A DNA stretch of 64,000 nt from Sphingosinicella sp041916975 (GCF_041916975.1 NZ_JAYRYK010000001.1:3348001-3412000); one strand, 5' to 3'. Shown: positions 27,003 to 35,754, counted from the stretch's first letter. The notes: a model not told the origin generated them from the letters alone. A program made the numbers and translations.

Positions 27003-29005
27003 CGGGGGAGCTCCAGCTGCAGCTGCGCCGGACGGCGGGATGCGGCGAACGTTATCCGTGCCGGTCCTGTCTGGGTCAGCGCCCTGGGGTCCTGTGCGAG
27101 ATCGTCGTCATCCGGTCCGAGGTTGAGCGTGTCCGTGCGGTCCTGCGCGGGTGAGCGCCGCGGTGCCTCGTCTCCCGGCGTCCGGTCGAGATCGCGGTCG
27201 CCGGAGGATGCTTGCGGTGAGGGCGCACGGGCCGTGACCTCGACGGGGCTGCAGGCCGCGTTCGCCCAGACATTGTTGCGCGCCGGCGGAAGGTCCTGAA
27301 AGCGTGTTTCGTCGAGCTCCGGGGGCGGGAGCAGGCGGGTCTTGAGCGCGGGATCCTCGTAGTATCGCAGTTTCTGCGCACGGATCGGCGGCGCGCCGGC
27401 GACGAGGATCAGCGCGTCCTCTGCAGGCATCTGCATGACCTCGCCCGGGGTCATCAGGGCCCGCGCGGTCTCCTGCCGGCTGACCATGACGTGGGCGAGC
27501 CAGGGCGCGAGCCGGTGGCCGGCGTAGTTGCGCATCGCGCGCTGTTCGGTTGCGGTCCCGAGCGCGTCCGAGATCCGCCGCGCCGTACGTTCGTCGTTCG
27601 CTGCGAAGGCGATGCGGACGTGGCAATTGTCGAGAATGGAATTGTGCTCGCCGTAGGCCTTCTCGATCTGGTTGAGGCTCTGCGCGATGAGGTACGCACG
27701 CACGCCGTAGCCCGCGAGAAAGGCGAGGCTAGTTTCGAAGAAGTCGAGCCGCCCAAGCGCCGGGAACTCATCGAGCATCAAGAGCAGGGGGTGGCGTGCG
27801 CCGGTCTCTTCGCCGGGGAGCTTTTCGGTGAGGCGCCGCGCAATCTGGTTGAGGACAAGGCGGATGAGCGGACGGGTGCGGCTGATGTCGGAGGGCGGCA
27901 CGACGAGGTAGAGCGAGACAGGGTGACGGCCCTCTGTAAGATCGGCGATGCGCCAGTCGCAGGCGGATGTCACGGCAGCGACGGTCGGGTCGCGATAGAG
28001 GCTGAGCAGACTGATTGCAGTCGAGAGAACGCCGGAGCGTTCGTTCTCGGATTTGTTGAGGAGCTCACGCGCCGCCGAGGCGACAACGGGATGCACCTTG
28101 GGATTGTCGGGCGTGCCAAGATGATTGGCGGTCATCATGACAGCGAGCGTTTCAGCGAACGTCCGCGCGGGATCGGAGAGGATGGTGACGACGCGCGACA
28201 GCGTCTTTTCCTCTTCCGCGTAGAGGACGTGGAGGATCGCGCCGACGAGCAGCGCATATGCCGTGTTTTCCCAGTGATTGCGCCGTTCGGACGTGCCTTC
28301 GGGATCGACGAGAATGTCCGCGATGTTCTGGGTGTCGCGAACCTCGTTCTGGCCGCGGCGGATTTCGAGGAGTGGATTGTAGCGCGCCGAGCGAAGGTCG
28401 GTGGGGTTGAAGAGGATGCTGTGCGAGAAGCGGGACCGCCAGCTTGCGGTCAGAAGCCAGTTCTCACCCTTGATGTCGTGAACGATTGTCGATCCGGTCC
28501 ACGAGAGCAGGGTTGGGATGACGAGGCCGACGCCCTTGCCGGAACGTGTTGGTGCGAAGGCGAGCACATGTTCGGGCCCGTCATGCCGAAGGTGGCGGCG
28601 GCCAAGCCGGCCGAGGAAAACGCCGCGACCTTCGTGCAGGCCGCATGCGGCGATCTGAAGGCGAGATGCCCAACGCGCCGAGCCATAGGTCGTGACATCG
28701 CGCTTATACCGTGCGCGCCGGAGCGAGCCGATGATGGCTGCAAAAAATCCGGCGAGGCTTCCGCTTGCGGCAATCAATCCTGCGGTATCGAATACTGCCG
28801 GGGCATAGGCCTCGTAGCGGTACCACCAGAGGAAGAGTGACCACGGCGCGTAGAGGGGAATGCCGGACACGGTCGTGAAAGGTGCGCCGAGCGCGGACTG
28901 GTGGCCGAGCGCCGCGGCGGTCCACTGCGTGGCGCACCACAGGCCGATGACCACGATAGCGAGGACAAGACTGATCTGTCCGACAAGGAGCCGCGACGGA
29001 GACAT
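26999..29005 (-). CDS. traG: Conjugal transfer coupling protein TraG (VirD4-like)
   Basis: A 668-residue type IV coupling protein linking the relaxosome to the channel. Two N-terminal membrane segments lie within residues 5-30 and 72-96. Walker A APTRSGKGVG is at residues 151-160 and Walker B HPLLLMLDEFPALG near residue 400. It is the first gene of the transfer operon; 138 bases without a gene separate it from the AbiEi-like gene. Confidence 0.95.
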   Translation of the reverse strand: MSPSRLLVGQISLVLAIVVIGLWCATQWTAAALGHQSALGAPFTTVSGIPLYAPWSLFLWWYRYEAYAPAVFDTAGLIAASGSLAGFFAAIIGSLRRARYKRDVTTYGSARWASRLQIAACGLHEGRGVFLGRLGRRHLRHDGPEHVLAFAPTRSGKGVGLVIPTLLSWTGSTIVHDIKGENWLLTASWRSRFSHSILFNPTDLRSARYNPLLEIRRGQNEVRDTQNIADILVDPEGTSERRNHWENTAYALLVGAILHVLYAEEEKTLSRVVTILSDPARTFAETLAVMMTANHLGTPDNPKVHPVVASAARELLNKSENERSGVLSTAISLLSLYRDPTVAAVTSACDWRIADLTEGRHPVSLYLVVPPSDISRTRPLIRLVLNQIARRLTEKLPGEETGARHPLLLMLDEFPALGRLDFFETSLAFLAGYGVRAYLIAQSLNQIEKAYGEHNSILDNCHVRIAFAANDERTARRISDALGTATEQRAMRNYAGHRLAPWLAHVMVSRQETARALMTPGEVMQMPAEDALILVAGAPPIRAQKLRYYEDPALKTRLLPPPELDETRFQDLPPARNNVWANAACSPVEVTARAPSPQASSGDRDLDRTPGDEAPRRSPAQDRTDTLNLGPDDDDLAQDPRALTQTGPARITFAASRRPAQLQLELPR

Positions 29006-29143
29006 GGATTCCCTCGTTCGGGCAGCGGAGCCGTTCCGCTGCGTCAGGGACTATCATTCGCGGATTTCAGCGTTCTCGCGCAGAGCCTGTCCGGTGCAGC
29101 CGACTACCTTTCCGGTGCATTTCGGATATTGGCCGATACTTGG

Positions 29144-30043
29144 CTAGGCGGTGGTCGCGGGGAGCGTCGTGTCGGGAACGTTGATTGATAGCATCCACTT
29201 TTCCGAGAAGCGGTTTTCATAGGCCGTTGCTGAATCGAGTTTGCGCGAACTTCCGCGCTGTGCGTCTGCGGCCCATGCGGAGATTCGATGGTCGTTGATG
29301 CCGAGAACCTCCTCCAGAAGATAACCGGCCCGGACGCGCAAAATTTTCTCCGCGCTGGTGTTTACCGAAGTGATGATTTCATCGACATGCCTTGTGGCGT
29401 GTTCACGCCATATGTCGATCACGGCCCTGATCCCTCCGCACCAGTTGGGTGCTGCGAGCGTGTCGCGGAAAGTTTCGCCTATCGGTGTTGCCCGAATTCC
29501 ATTTCGAATGACTACCGTGAATGGGAAGCGCAGTTCATGACGAAACACACGGCGCTTACGGACGAGTGGCTTCGGTGTCTGACGGGTCAGGTGGAGCGGC
29601 AACTGATAAGGTCGGGCTTCATCATGAAGGGAACTGAGCTCGGCTTCCATTTTGGCATTCGCTTGGATTTTCCATGTTTTCCTGTCTGGCAGAGTGAGGT
29701 GGACCTCGCGCCCTTCGGTGGCGAGCCGATGGAATGCAAGGGCGCTTGCGTGGGACAGGCAGCAGAACGGGTCAGCCGTCATCATGACTTCAATCGTTTC
29801 TGCTGGAGCGAGCATAAAAAGGACAGATGAAAAATCGGGGTCTCGGGGCAGCCGATTGGTAGGCAACGAAGAGTCTTCGCTTGTGGTCGCTTGCGATAGA
29901 AGCGTGCGCGCTCGGCGTTCCGTAAGCGCTTTGTTGCGTGGCGGAAGAGGATGGCCTGCATAGGCTCGATCGCGGAAAAGTTTGCGAGCGAAAAGGTAAA
30001 GGCCGAATTCGCTGATGACAGGTTGACCGCTGTCGCGGGCCAT
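29144..30043 (-). CDS. AbiEi-like transcriptional regulator / antitoxin, orphan
   Basis: A 299-residue protein resembling type IV antitoxins of the AbiEi family. The most telling segments are FCCLSHASALAFHRLA (about residues 93-108), the VIRNGIRATPIGETFRDTL block, and NWCGGIRAVIDIWREH. The family usually has an N-terminal winged helix; here the first 90 residues are less recognisable. AbiEi normally precedes an AbiEii nucleotidyltransferase toxin, but no such gene is adjacent; the next gene is traG. Divergent Fic gene lies on the other side of a palindrome-rich spacer. Confidence 0.6.
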   Translation of the reverse strand: MARDSGQPVISEFGLYLFARKLFRDRAYAGHPLPPRNKALTERRARTLLSQATTSEDSSLPTNRLPRDPDFSSVLFMLAPAETIEVMMTADPFCCLSHASALAFHRLATEGREVHLTLPDRKTWKIQANAKMEAELSSLHDEARPYQLPLHLTRQTPKPLVRKRRVFRHELRFPFTVVIRNGIRATPIGETFRDTLAAPNWCGGIRAVIDIWREHATRHVDEIITSVNTSAEKILRVRAGYLLEEVLGINDHRISAWAADAQRGSSRKLDSATAYENRFSEKWMLSINVPDTTLPATTA

Positions 30044-30076
30044 TTGAACGAGAAGATCGGCAGCGGTATAGATAAG

Positions 30077-30123
30077 ACGGTGGCCTCGATCGATGTCCTT
30101 AGGACATCGATCGAGGCCACCGT
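30077..30123. repeat. 47-base near-perfect palindrome, unit 1
   Basis: Two fully complementary 23-base arms around a single central T, with the 13-base core TGTCCTTAGGACA. It lies between the divergent AbiEi-like and fic genes. TGTCAAGGTT follows three bases after the right arm. The outer 17 bases of each arm differ from those of unit 2, yet pair perfectly. Confidence 0.9.
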
Positions 30124-30152
30124 TCTGTCAAGGTTATTTGATAACGCTAGAG

Positions 30153-30199
30153 AGCCTGCACTTCCCTTGTGTCCTTAGGACACAAGGGAAGTGCAGGCT
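30153..30199. repeat. 47-base near-perfect palindrome, unit 2
   Basis: Same layout as unit 1: 23-base arms, one central T, the same 13-base core, and TGTCAAGGTT after the right arm. Centre-to-centre distance and the distance between the two TGTCAAGGTT copies are both 76 bases. The outer arm sequence is unrelated to unit 1 but fully self-complementary. Confidence 0.9.
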
Positions 30200-30224
30200 G
30201 ATGTCAAGGTTGAAATTTAGAAAC

Positions 30225-30247
30225 CGGACATGGAAGCGGACATTGAT
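30225..30247 (+). repeat. 23-base direct repeat, copy 1 (fic promoter region)
   Basis: A 23-base sequence beginning CGGACATGGAAG and ending ACATTGAT; identical copy at 30316-30338. Internally it holds two CGGACAT half-repeats. It lies upstream of the candidate fic promoter. Confidence 0.85.
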
Positions 30248-30282
30248 GCGGACCTAAGTGTATTTGTGTTAATGAAATTTCC

Positions 30283-30311
30283 TTGAAAATAAGCTATTTT
30301 CTCTCTAGATA
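30283..30311 (+). promoter_or_regulatory. Candidate promoter of fic
   Basis: TTGAAA (30283-30288), a 17-base spacer, then TAGATA (30306-30311). The -35 is close to consensus and the -10 is poor. If used, transcription would begin near 30318, inside repeat copy 2, excluding the TTG start at 30283. Confidence 0.35.
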
Positions 30312-30315
30312 TGAG

Positions 30316-30338
30316 CGGACATGGAAGCGGACATTGAT
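30316..30338 (+). repeat. 23-base direct repeat, copy 2 (fic promoter region)
   Basis: Identical to 30225-30247 and placed just downstream of the candidate -10. Its location over the expected transcription start suggests an operator, which is inference. Confidence 0.85.
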
Positions 30339-30369
30339 CGTGCAGGATCGCGGTGAACCAGTTGATATA

Positions 30370-31530
30370 ATGCAGCCGATGCGAGTGGGTGAAGGTTCGC
30401 CCCGCCTCGGCCTGCTTCGCGACCTGTCGGTCGACCTCGCTGCAAAGGCGGCTTCCTTTCGCGCCAGCCTGCCCCCCGAGATACAGGTTGCACTCGCGCA
30501 CCTCGTGCGCGCTATGAACTGTTACTACAGCAACCTCATCGAGGGGCATGATACCCATCCGATCGACATCGAACGCGCCCTCAACAACGATTTCAGCGAC
30601 AATCCCGAACAGCGCGACCTTCAGCTCGAGGCACGTGCACATATCGCCGTCCAGGAATGGATCGATGCCGGGGGGCTGAGCGGCCGAGCGCACACCGTTG
30701 CAGGATTATCCGAGATTCATGCGCGATTCTGCGAAAATCTCCCCGAAAGCCTCCTCTGGGTCGAGATGCCGGAGAGTCGTGAGCGAGTGCGTGTCGAGCC
30801 CGGGCTACCAAGAACGCGAGACGTTCAGGTCGGACGTCTCGTCGCCGTTAGCCCAGGCGCCGTCCCGCGCTTTCTTGAACATTTTGAACATTGCTACGCA
30901 AACCTTGGGCGCAGCGATGCGATCATCGCCGTGGCCGCTGCTCATCATCGTTTCGTCTGGATCCATCCGTTTCTCGACGGAAACGGCCGCACAGCCCGGC
31001 TGATGTCGCACGCGATGCTGCTTGAGACGCTCGATACCGGGGGTGTCTGGTCGGTCGCGCGAGGTCTGGGGCGCACGGCGCAGGATTACAAGCGCCATCT
31101 GGCGGCCTGTGATCTGCCGCGGCGCAACGATCTTGATGGCCGGGGAGCACTCAGCGAGGAAGAACTTGCCGCGTTCACCGCATATTTTCTGAAAACTTGC
31201 ATTGACCAGGTCGATTTCATGACGAGCCTCGTCGAGCCTACGCGGTTCAGAACGCGTATCCATCGGTGGATCGACGAAGAATCGGCACTTGGAAAGCTGC
31301 CCGCGAAAGCCGGTACGATAATCGACGCAATACTCTATCGCGGCGAACTTCCGCGTGGGGAGCTGGAATCGGTTGTCGGTACGGGCGATCGGCAGGCGCG
31401 GCGGGTCGCTGCGGCACTGCTCGATCTCGGCGTTCTGGTTTCGGAAAGCAGTCGTGCGCCGCTGCGCCTTGCTTTTCCAGCCACGCTCGCATCGCGTTGG
31501 ATGCCCGGCCTTTTCCCCGACAAGGACTGA
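30370..31530 (+). CDS. Fic-domain protein (class II, N-terminal inhibitory helix)
   Basis: A 386-residue Fic protein, predicted to transfer AMP from ATP to a target. The catalytic motif HPFLDGNGRTAR is complete at residues 199-210. An inhibitory motif SNLIEG (form S/T-x3-E-G/N) is at residues 54-59 in the same chain, making it a class II Fic that restrains itself. A winged-helix-like C-terminal part follows residue 310. The frame opens at TTG 30283; GTG 30340 and ATG 30370 are the likely starts because the probable promoter overlaps the TTG. No separate antitoxin gene is needed or seen. Confidence 0.9.
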   Translation: MQPMRVGEGSPRLGLLRDLSVDLAAKAASFRASLPPEIQVALAHLVRAMNCYYSNLIEGHDTHPIDIERALNNDFSDNPEQRDLQLEARAHIAVQEWIDAGGLSGRAHTVAGLSEIHARFCENLPESLLWVEMPESRERVRVEPGLPRTRDVQVGRLVAVSPGAVPRFLEHFEHCYANLGRSDAIIAVAAAHHRFVWIHPFLDGNGRTARLMSHAMLLETLDTGGVWSVARGLGRTAQDYKRHLAACDLPRRNDLDGRGALSEEELAAFTAYFLKTCIDQVDFMTSLVEPTRFRTRIHRWIDEESALGKLPAKAGTIIDAILYRGELPRGELESVVGTGDRQARRVAAALLDLGVLVSESSRAPLRLAFPATLASRWMPGLFPDKD

Positions 31531-31612
31531 GCCGCCGCTTATGAGGAACGCTACCAACCAGTGAGAACTTCGGTCGACCCTGGGCCATGCCGCCCATCGC
31601 GCAGCGCACAGC

Positions 31613-33562
31613 TTACCGCTCCAGCCCTCGTGTCCGTCCGCGCCGCCAGCTGAACCCGTCGTCGCGGACGATGCCGCCGATCTCCTTGCCGATCTGGCGC
31701 TCAAGCGATCGCCGCCAGGGAACGAGCGAGAATTCGCGCTCGGTCTCGATGAGCGCAAAGCGGCCGCTCATGAGATCGATCCGCCGCGTCAGCCGGCCAT
31801 CGACGGCCTTGCCGACGGGTGTCTCGACGAAGCCCTTGTCCAGTGCCTCGGCGAGTTCGCTGCCGGCGCGAGCGAGCTCGCGGCGCTGAAGGCGAGCCAG
31901 TGTAGGCGCGCGCAGGCGCAAACGATCGCCTTCGGCGTCGGCAAGTTGCTGGTCGATCAGCCACTGGCCGCGCACATGCAAGGCGGACAATACTTCATGC
32001 CCGAACCCGGCGTCACGGATTGGTGGGCGCATACCTTCGGCAAGTGTACGGTCGAGCCAGGTTGCCGCTTCGGCCTGTGGCAATCGTTCAAGCGGAACGC
32101 TGGAGAGCACTTCGACCGTGACCGGCCTGTCCCGCGCTGTTCGTGCGGCATGATCGATGGCTTGCTTTTCGAAATCTGCAGGGATCGTCCAACTGCCGTC
32201 AGCATGACGTTCGGGGCCGACGCCGGCACGGCGCAGCGCTTCGAGGCGGCGGATGTGAGCGGTGATGTAGGCAGGATCGGCGGACGGATCGTGGAGAATA
32301 TGGAGCGGCTCGGAATATCGCCCCTGATTGGCGGCAGCGATGTTCGTGATCGTCCGGTCAGCGGGCCTTGCTTGCGGCACGGTCCGCGCGACGCGGACGA
32401 TGGACTCCTCGGGTAGGGGTTCGGTTTCGGCACCGCGGCCGATCTCGATATAATGGAGGCGGCCGTCGACGCCGTCGACGATCAGATAGTGCCGGTCACG
32501 AAGCTCGTCGGCGAGGCCACGTGCGAGCAGTCGCCCCTCGACCGGAACCGAGGGGCCGTGCACGCGGTCGGCGATGACGTGATCGGGTTCGCGTGCATCG
32601 AGCCGACGGTGTGCCATCTCGCGCTGGAGCGTGCGGATGATATCGCCGCGTTCGCCCATCTGGCGCAGCGTCGGTTCAAGCGCATCGCTTAGCTGCCAGA
32701 CGCCGCCGCCGCGATCGGTTGCTAGGCCGAGGTTCGCGAGATGCTTCAACCGCCCGGCGATCAGCGACTGGCGGAACGGATTACGGTCGGCTGCGACAAG
32801 GCGGTGGCCCTCGTCCATGCGGCGGATGAGATCGCGGTCGATCGCGGTGAACCGGTCCTGTCCGATATCGCGGCGCAAGTGCTGTTCGATCTCGATGGCG
32901 GTGCGTGGCCCGAGGTCGAGTGTCAGCAGTTCGGCGGCGCGGGCGCGGAAGCCGTGCGATATATATTCCCTGGCGATGACGAGGTTGTCGCCCTGGTCGT
33001 CGACGCCGCGGAGCAGGAGATGTGTGTGCGGCTGGCCGGTGTTGAAATGGTCGATCGCGACCCACTCGAGCCGGGTGCCGAGGTCGGTCTCGATCTGCGT
33101 CATCAGGCGGCGGACGAAGGGTTTCAAATCTGGCATGAGGTCGCCGTCCTCGGGCGAGACGATGATGCGGAACTGGTGGCGGTCGCCCGAACAGCGCTCG
33201 ACGAACGCCCGTCCGTCGACGATCCCCTCGCGCGCCGAATAGAGCGTGCCGGAGAGACCTTCACGGGTAACGCCGTCGCGCTGGATGTAGCGAAGGTGTG
33301 CGTGCGCTGCGGCAAGGGTGCGGGGTGCGAGCCGGACGAGATGCGTCTTGACGATGACGCGCCGCATGGCTGCGCGTGTACCCAGCAGCCGGCCCATGCC
33401 GGCGCCGCGGCCGATGCGGCTGCCGTTGAAGCGGGGGTTGCGCGCGCCGGACTTGATCCCGTGCAGCTTCGCGGCGGCGAGGACCTTGCGGGTGTAGGTG
33501 CGGGGTTGCCTGCCGCGATCGCCGATACGTCCCGGCCGCAGTTCGAAAGGGTCATCTGTCAT
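31613..33562 (-). CDS. Conjugative relaxase / mobilisation nuclease (DUF3363 type)
   Basis: A 649-residue VirD2-related relaxase. The metal-binding motif IDHFNTGQPHTHLLLRG places His172, His179 and His181. The N-terminal region (residues 65-185) is the nuclease; the remainder is the DUF3363-like region of alphaproteobacterial elements. It should nick DNA at oriT and lead the strand through TraG and the Trb channel. ATG at 33562 gives MTDDPFELRPGR, the usual family start. It is separated from traG by the AbiEi-fic insertion. Confidence 0.9.
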   Translation of the reverse strand: MTDDPFELRPGRIGDRGRQPRTYTRKVLAAAKLHGIKSGARNPRFNGSRIGRGAGMGRLLGTRAAMRRVIVKTHLVRLAPRTLAAAHAHLRYIQRDGVTREGLSGTLYSAREGIVDGRAFVERCSGDRHQFRIIVSPEDGDLMPDLKPFVRRLMTQIETDLGTRLEWVAIDHFNTGQPHTHLLLRGVDDQGDNLVIAREYISHGFRARAAELLTLDLGPRTAIEIEQHLRRDIGQDRFTAIDRDLIRRMDEGHRLVAADRNPFRQSLIAGRLKHLANLGLATDRGGGVWQLSDALEPTLRQMGERGDIIRTLQREMAHRRLDAREPDHVIADRVHGPSVPVEGRLLARGLADELRDRHYLIVDGVDGRLHYIEIGRGAETEPLPEESIVRVARTVPQARPADRTITNIAAANQGRYSEPLHILHDPSADPAYITAHIRRLEALRRAGVGPERHADGSWTIPADFEKQAIDHAARTARDRPVTVEVLSSVPLERLPQAEAATWLDRTLAEGMRPPIRDAGFGHEVLSALHVRGQWLIDQQLADAEGDRLRLRAPTLARLQRRELARAGSELAEALDKGFVETPVGKAVDGRLTRRIDLMSGRFALIETEREFSLVPWRRSLERQIGKEIGGIVRDDGFSWRRGRTRGLER

Positions 33563-33743
33563 GGGTGCGTTCCACTGAGGATCCAGCGAAACGCTGCAGG
33601 AGACGGTCGGCTCGCGCCCCGGCACCGCAGTCTCGCGCGAAATCGACGTGCAGGCGCGGGTCCGAAGGATCCTGCGAGATTCTCCCTTTCTCTTGCTTTC
33701 CTCTTCCCCCGCCGTCCTTTCCCTCTTCCGGCGTAAAAATGGA

Positions 33744-33778
33744 CTGGGACACGATACCGATCCGGCACCGCGTCCCAG
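33744..33778. repeat. Imperfect inverted repeat upstream of the relaxase; candidate oriT hairpin
   Basis: CTGGGACACG pairs with CGCGTCCCAG with one mismatch across a 15-base loop, about 180 bases upstream of the relaxase start. Relaxase genes often lie next to oriT, whose hairpins guide nicking. No nick-site consensus was identified, so this is only a candidate. Confidence 0.3.
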
Positions 33779-33793
33779 CCGGGAGAACGGATA

Positions 33794-34153
33794 TCAGCGC
33801 GCGTTGAATGCGCGGCGGGCTTCGCTGAAGTCGCTGAAGTTTCGGCGTCCGATGAGGCCGTCGGGGTGGCCTTCGCCGTCGACGATGACGATCGCGACGA
33901 ACCAGTCCCTGCCGCATTTTCCGATGATCGCGAGCCGGTCGAGATCGGCTTCCGGTTCGCGGTCGAGGCTTTCGTAGCGGCCGATCCAGCGCTCGGCGAG
34001 GCGCGCCTCCCAGAGCACGTCGGCCTCTTCGGCCTTGAGGAATCGGGCGGCGAGGACCGTTGCTGCAGCGACGCCGACAGTACCGCTGAGGCCGCGAATG
34101 AGGGTAGAGACGATACGGTCGTGACGCTCTGGATCGTGCGAACGGGTCTGCAT
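33794..34153 (-). CDS. Hypothetical protein near the relaxase
   Basis: A 119-residue protein of unknown function. It has one hydrophobic segment at about residues 23-41 (GLSGTVGVAAATVLAARFL) and a C-terminal part with GRDWFVAIVIVDGEGHPDG and RRNFSDFSEARRAF. A long frame upstream is rejected because the ATG at 34153 is preceded by AAGGAG. It sits between the lytic transglycosylase and the relaxase, so a role in transfer is possible but unsupported. Confidence 0.65.
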   Translation of the reverse strand: MQTRSHDPERHDRIVSTLIRGLSGTVGVAAATVLAARFLKAEEADVLWEARLAERWIGRYESLDREPEADLDRLAIIGKCGRDWFVAIVIVDGEGHPDGLIGRRNFSDFSEARRAFNAR

Positions 34154-34358
34154 GAGGATCTCCTTGCTGCGTTTCCGGGATCGGAAACGTGAGGCTCGGG
34201 GATGCCTGGCGGCGCGGCTGTCAGGGCCGCGGCGCCAGGCGCCGCGCCGCGCAGCGGACGCGGGAGGAACCGATCTGCGCAGCAAATCGGAGGGCGCCCG
34301 CGGGCCTTGAGAGGCGTGCCGGCAGGCGTCATGCTGGGCCGTCGCCTTCGAACACCGC

Positions 34359-34958
34359 TCATCTTGGTTGAACCGAAGGCGCGCGCCGGACGGCAAACAG
34401 CGTGTTCGCAGGCGTGGTGTCGAGAGGTAGAGACGCCGTCCTTCGCACGACGAACAGCGTCTCAGGCGGATGCGGCGGCAGGCTATCAGGTGGCAAGAGG
34501 CCGCGCGTCACGGCAGCGGCATAGGCGATGGTTTCCGGGGGTAGGGGGCGCCCGGCGAGATGTTCGCCGTAGCGCGCGGGGCCGGCGTGATAGGCCGCGA
34601 ACAGCGCGGGAAAGCCGAAGCGATCGTACATGATGCGGAGGTAGGCCGCGCCGCCGAGGATGTTGGCGCGCGGGTCGTCGGGATCGTTTCCGAGACCGTG
34701 CCGCGCGGTCATGTCGGCCCAGGTGCCGGGCATCAGCTGCATGAGCCCGATGGCGCCTGCGGGCGAACGGATCGGCAGACCGCCGCGCGTCGCATGGCCG
34801 CCGCTTTCGGCGCGCATGACGCGGGCGATCCAGTCGGCGGGGATACCGGAACGGAGCGCGGCTTCGTCGATGAAGGGCTGCCAGCGGCGGATGGGATCGG
34901 CGTGAGCGGGCGCGGCAAGCACGACCGCGAGGGCGAAAGCGGCTCTCAGCGGTGCCAT
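34359..34958 (-). CDS. Lytic transglycosylase (conjugation-associated)
   Basis: A 199-residue exported SLT-type muramidase, likely the VirB1-like enzyme that opens the wall for the channel. A signal peptide ends near residue 20 (LAAPAHADPIRRW). The catalytic Glu is in RVMRAESGGHATRGG, with AIGLMQLMPGTW, DPDDPRANILGGAAYL and FAAYHAGPARY following as family motifs. The start overlaps the TraF-like gene by 13 bases. Confidence 0.92.
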   Translation of the reverse strand: MAPLRAAFALAVVLAAPAHADPIRRWQPFIDEAALRSGIPADWIARVMRAESGGHATRGGLPIRSPAGAIGLMQLMPGTWADMTARHGLGNDPDDPRANILGGAAYLRIMYDRFGFPALFAAYHAGPARYGEHLAGRPLPPETIAYAAAVTRGLLPPDSLPPHPPETLFVVRRTASLPLDTTPANTLFAVRRAPSVQPR

Positions 34959-35530
34959 ATCAGCCGCGCGCGGCCGAGTACGTCGGCGGCCTCCGTCACC
35001 CCGAAGTAGCGTCCGTCGAACGAGGCGGGGCTGTCTTCCATGAGGAGGAAGACCTGCCCGTCGCGGAGGTGCACGCAGCCCTGCCATGCAGAGAGCGGGC
35101 GGCCGAGGCTGTCGGCGTTGCGGCGCAGGGCGAGGAGGCGGCCGTTGACGGTGACGAGGGCGCCGAACGCACAGACGCTGTCACCGGACAGCGCGGCGAT
35201 GCGTTTGATGAGCGGGACGCGGGCGGGGAGATAGCGGCGCTGGTCCGCGAGCGCTGCCCATCGCATCGGCAGGCGCGCGGCGACCATGGTGCCGTGCCGC
35301 GGCTGCGCGGACGGATCGAGCAGATAAAGGCCGCGCGGTGCACTTGCCGAGACGTTCCAGATCAGGCGCGGCACAGGCTCGGCGCTCAGCAGAATGCAGG
35401 CAAGTGTCGCAGCAAGGCCGATGCGGGCTTGATCCCGCGCGCGCCGGAGCCTGACAATGCGGGCGCGGGCGAGCGTGTCGCCCCACGCGCGCAAGGAAGC
35501 GGCGCCTGTACTCGAATGGTGCCGGCTCAA
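34946..35530 (-). CDS. traF: S26-family signal peptidase, TraF type
   Basis: A 194-residue membrane-bound Ser/Lys peptidase. One helix lies at about residues 38-52; the nucleophile Ser is in NVSASAPRGLY and the general-base Lys in PLIKRIAALSGDSVC. TraF-type peptidases mature and cyclise the TrbC pilin, which fits the upstream trb cluster. Overlaps the HTH gene by four bases and the transglycosylase by 13. Confidence 0.88.
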   Translation of the reverse strand: MSRHHSSTGAASLRAWGDTLARARIVRLRRARDQARIGLAATLACILLSAEPVPRLIWNVSASAPRGLYLLDPSAQPRHGTMVAARLPMRWAALADQRRYLPARVPLIKRIAALSGDSVCAFGALVTVNGRLLALRRNADSLGRPLSAWQGCVHLRDGQVFLLMEDSPASFDGRYFGVTEAADVLGRARLIWHR

Positions 35531-35754
35531 CGGATCGACCCTTTGCCGGAGGCTTCGGACCAGGCATCGAGATCGTCGATATGATACTGGATGAAGCGGC
35601 TATGGTGCCGGAAGGTCGGTCCGGTTCCCTCTTTCCGCAGCTGCTTCAGAAGCCGGCTCGAGATGCGGAGGTAGGCTGCGGCCTGGTCGGTATTGAGAAA
35701 GGGGGAGCCGCGCCGTGCCTGTGCGGCGCGCGCGATATCGTCGTCCGTGGTCAT
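35527..35754 (-). CDS. Helix-turn-helix (excisionase-like) DNA-binding protein
   Basis: A 75-residue protein with the HTH_17-type sequence FLNTDQAAAYLRISSRLLK followed by FRHHSRFIQYHIDDLDAW. Proteins of this kind precede traF in related elements and probably regulate them. ATG at 35754; an upstream open frame to 35889 has no similarity. Confidence 0.82.
   Translation of the reverse strand: MTTDDDIARAAQARRGSPFLNTDQAAAYLRISSRLLKQLRKEGTGPTFRHHSRFIQYHIDDLDAWSEASGKGSIR

Noticed and set aside
27491..28840. 449-codon plus-strand open frame
   Set aside because: Antisense shadow of traG.
34202..34240. GC-rich imperfect hairpin upstream of the transglycosylase region
   Set aside because: The arms have two mismatches and no flanking T run; in such GC-rich DNA this is not distinctive.
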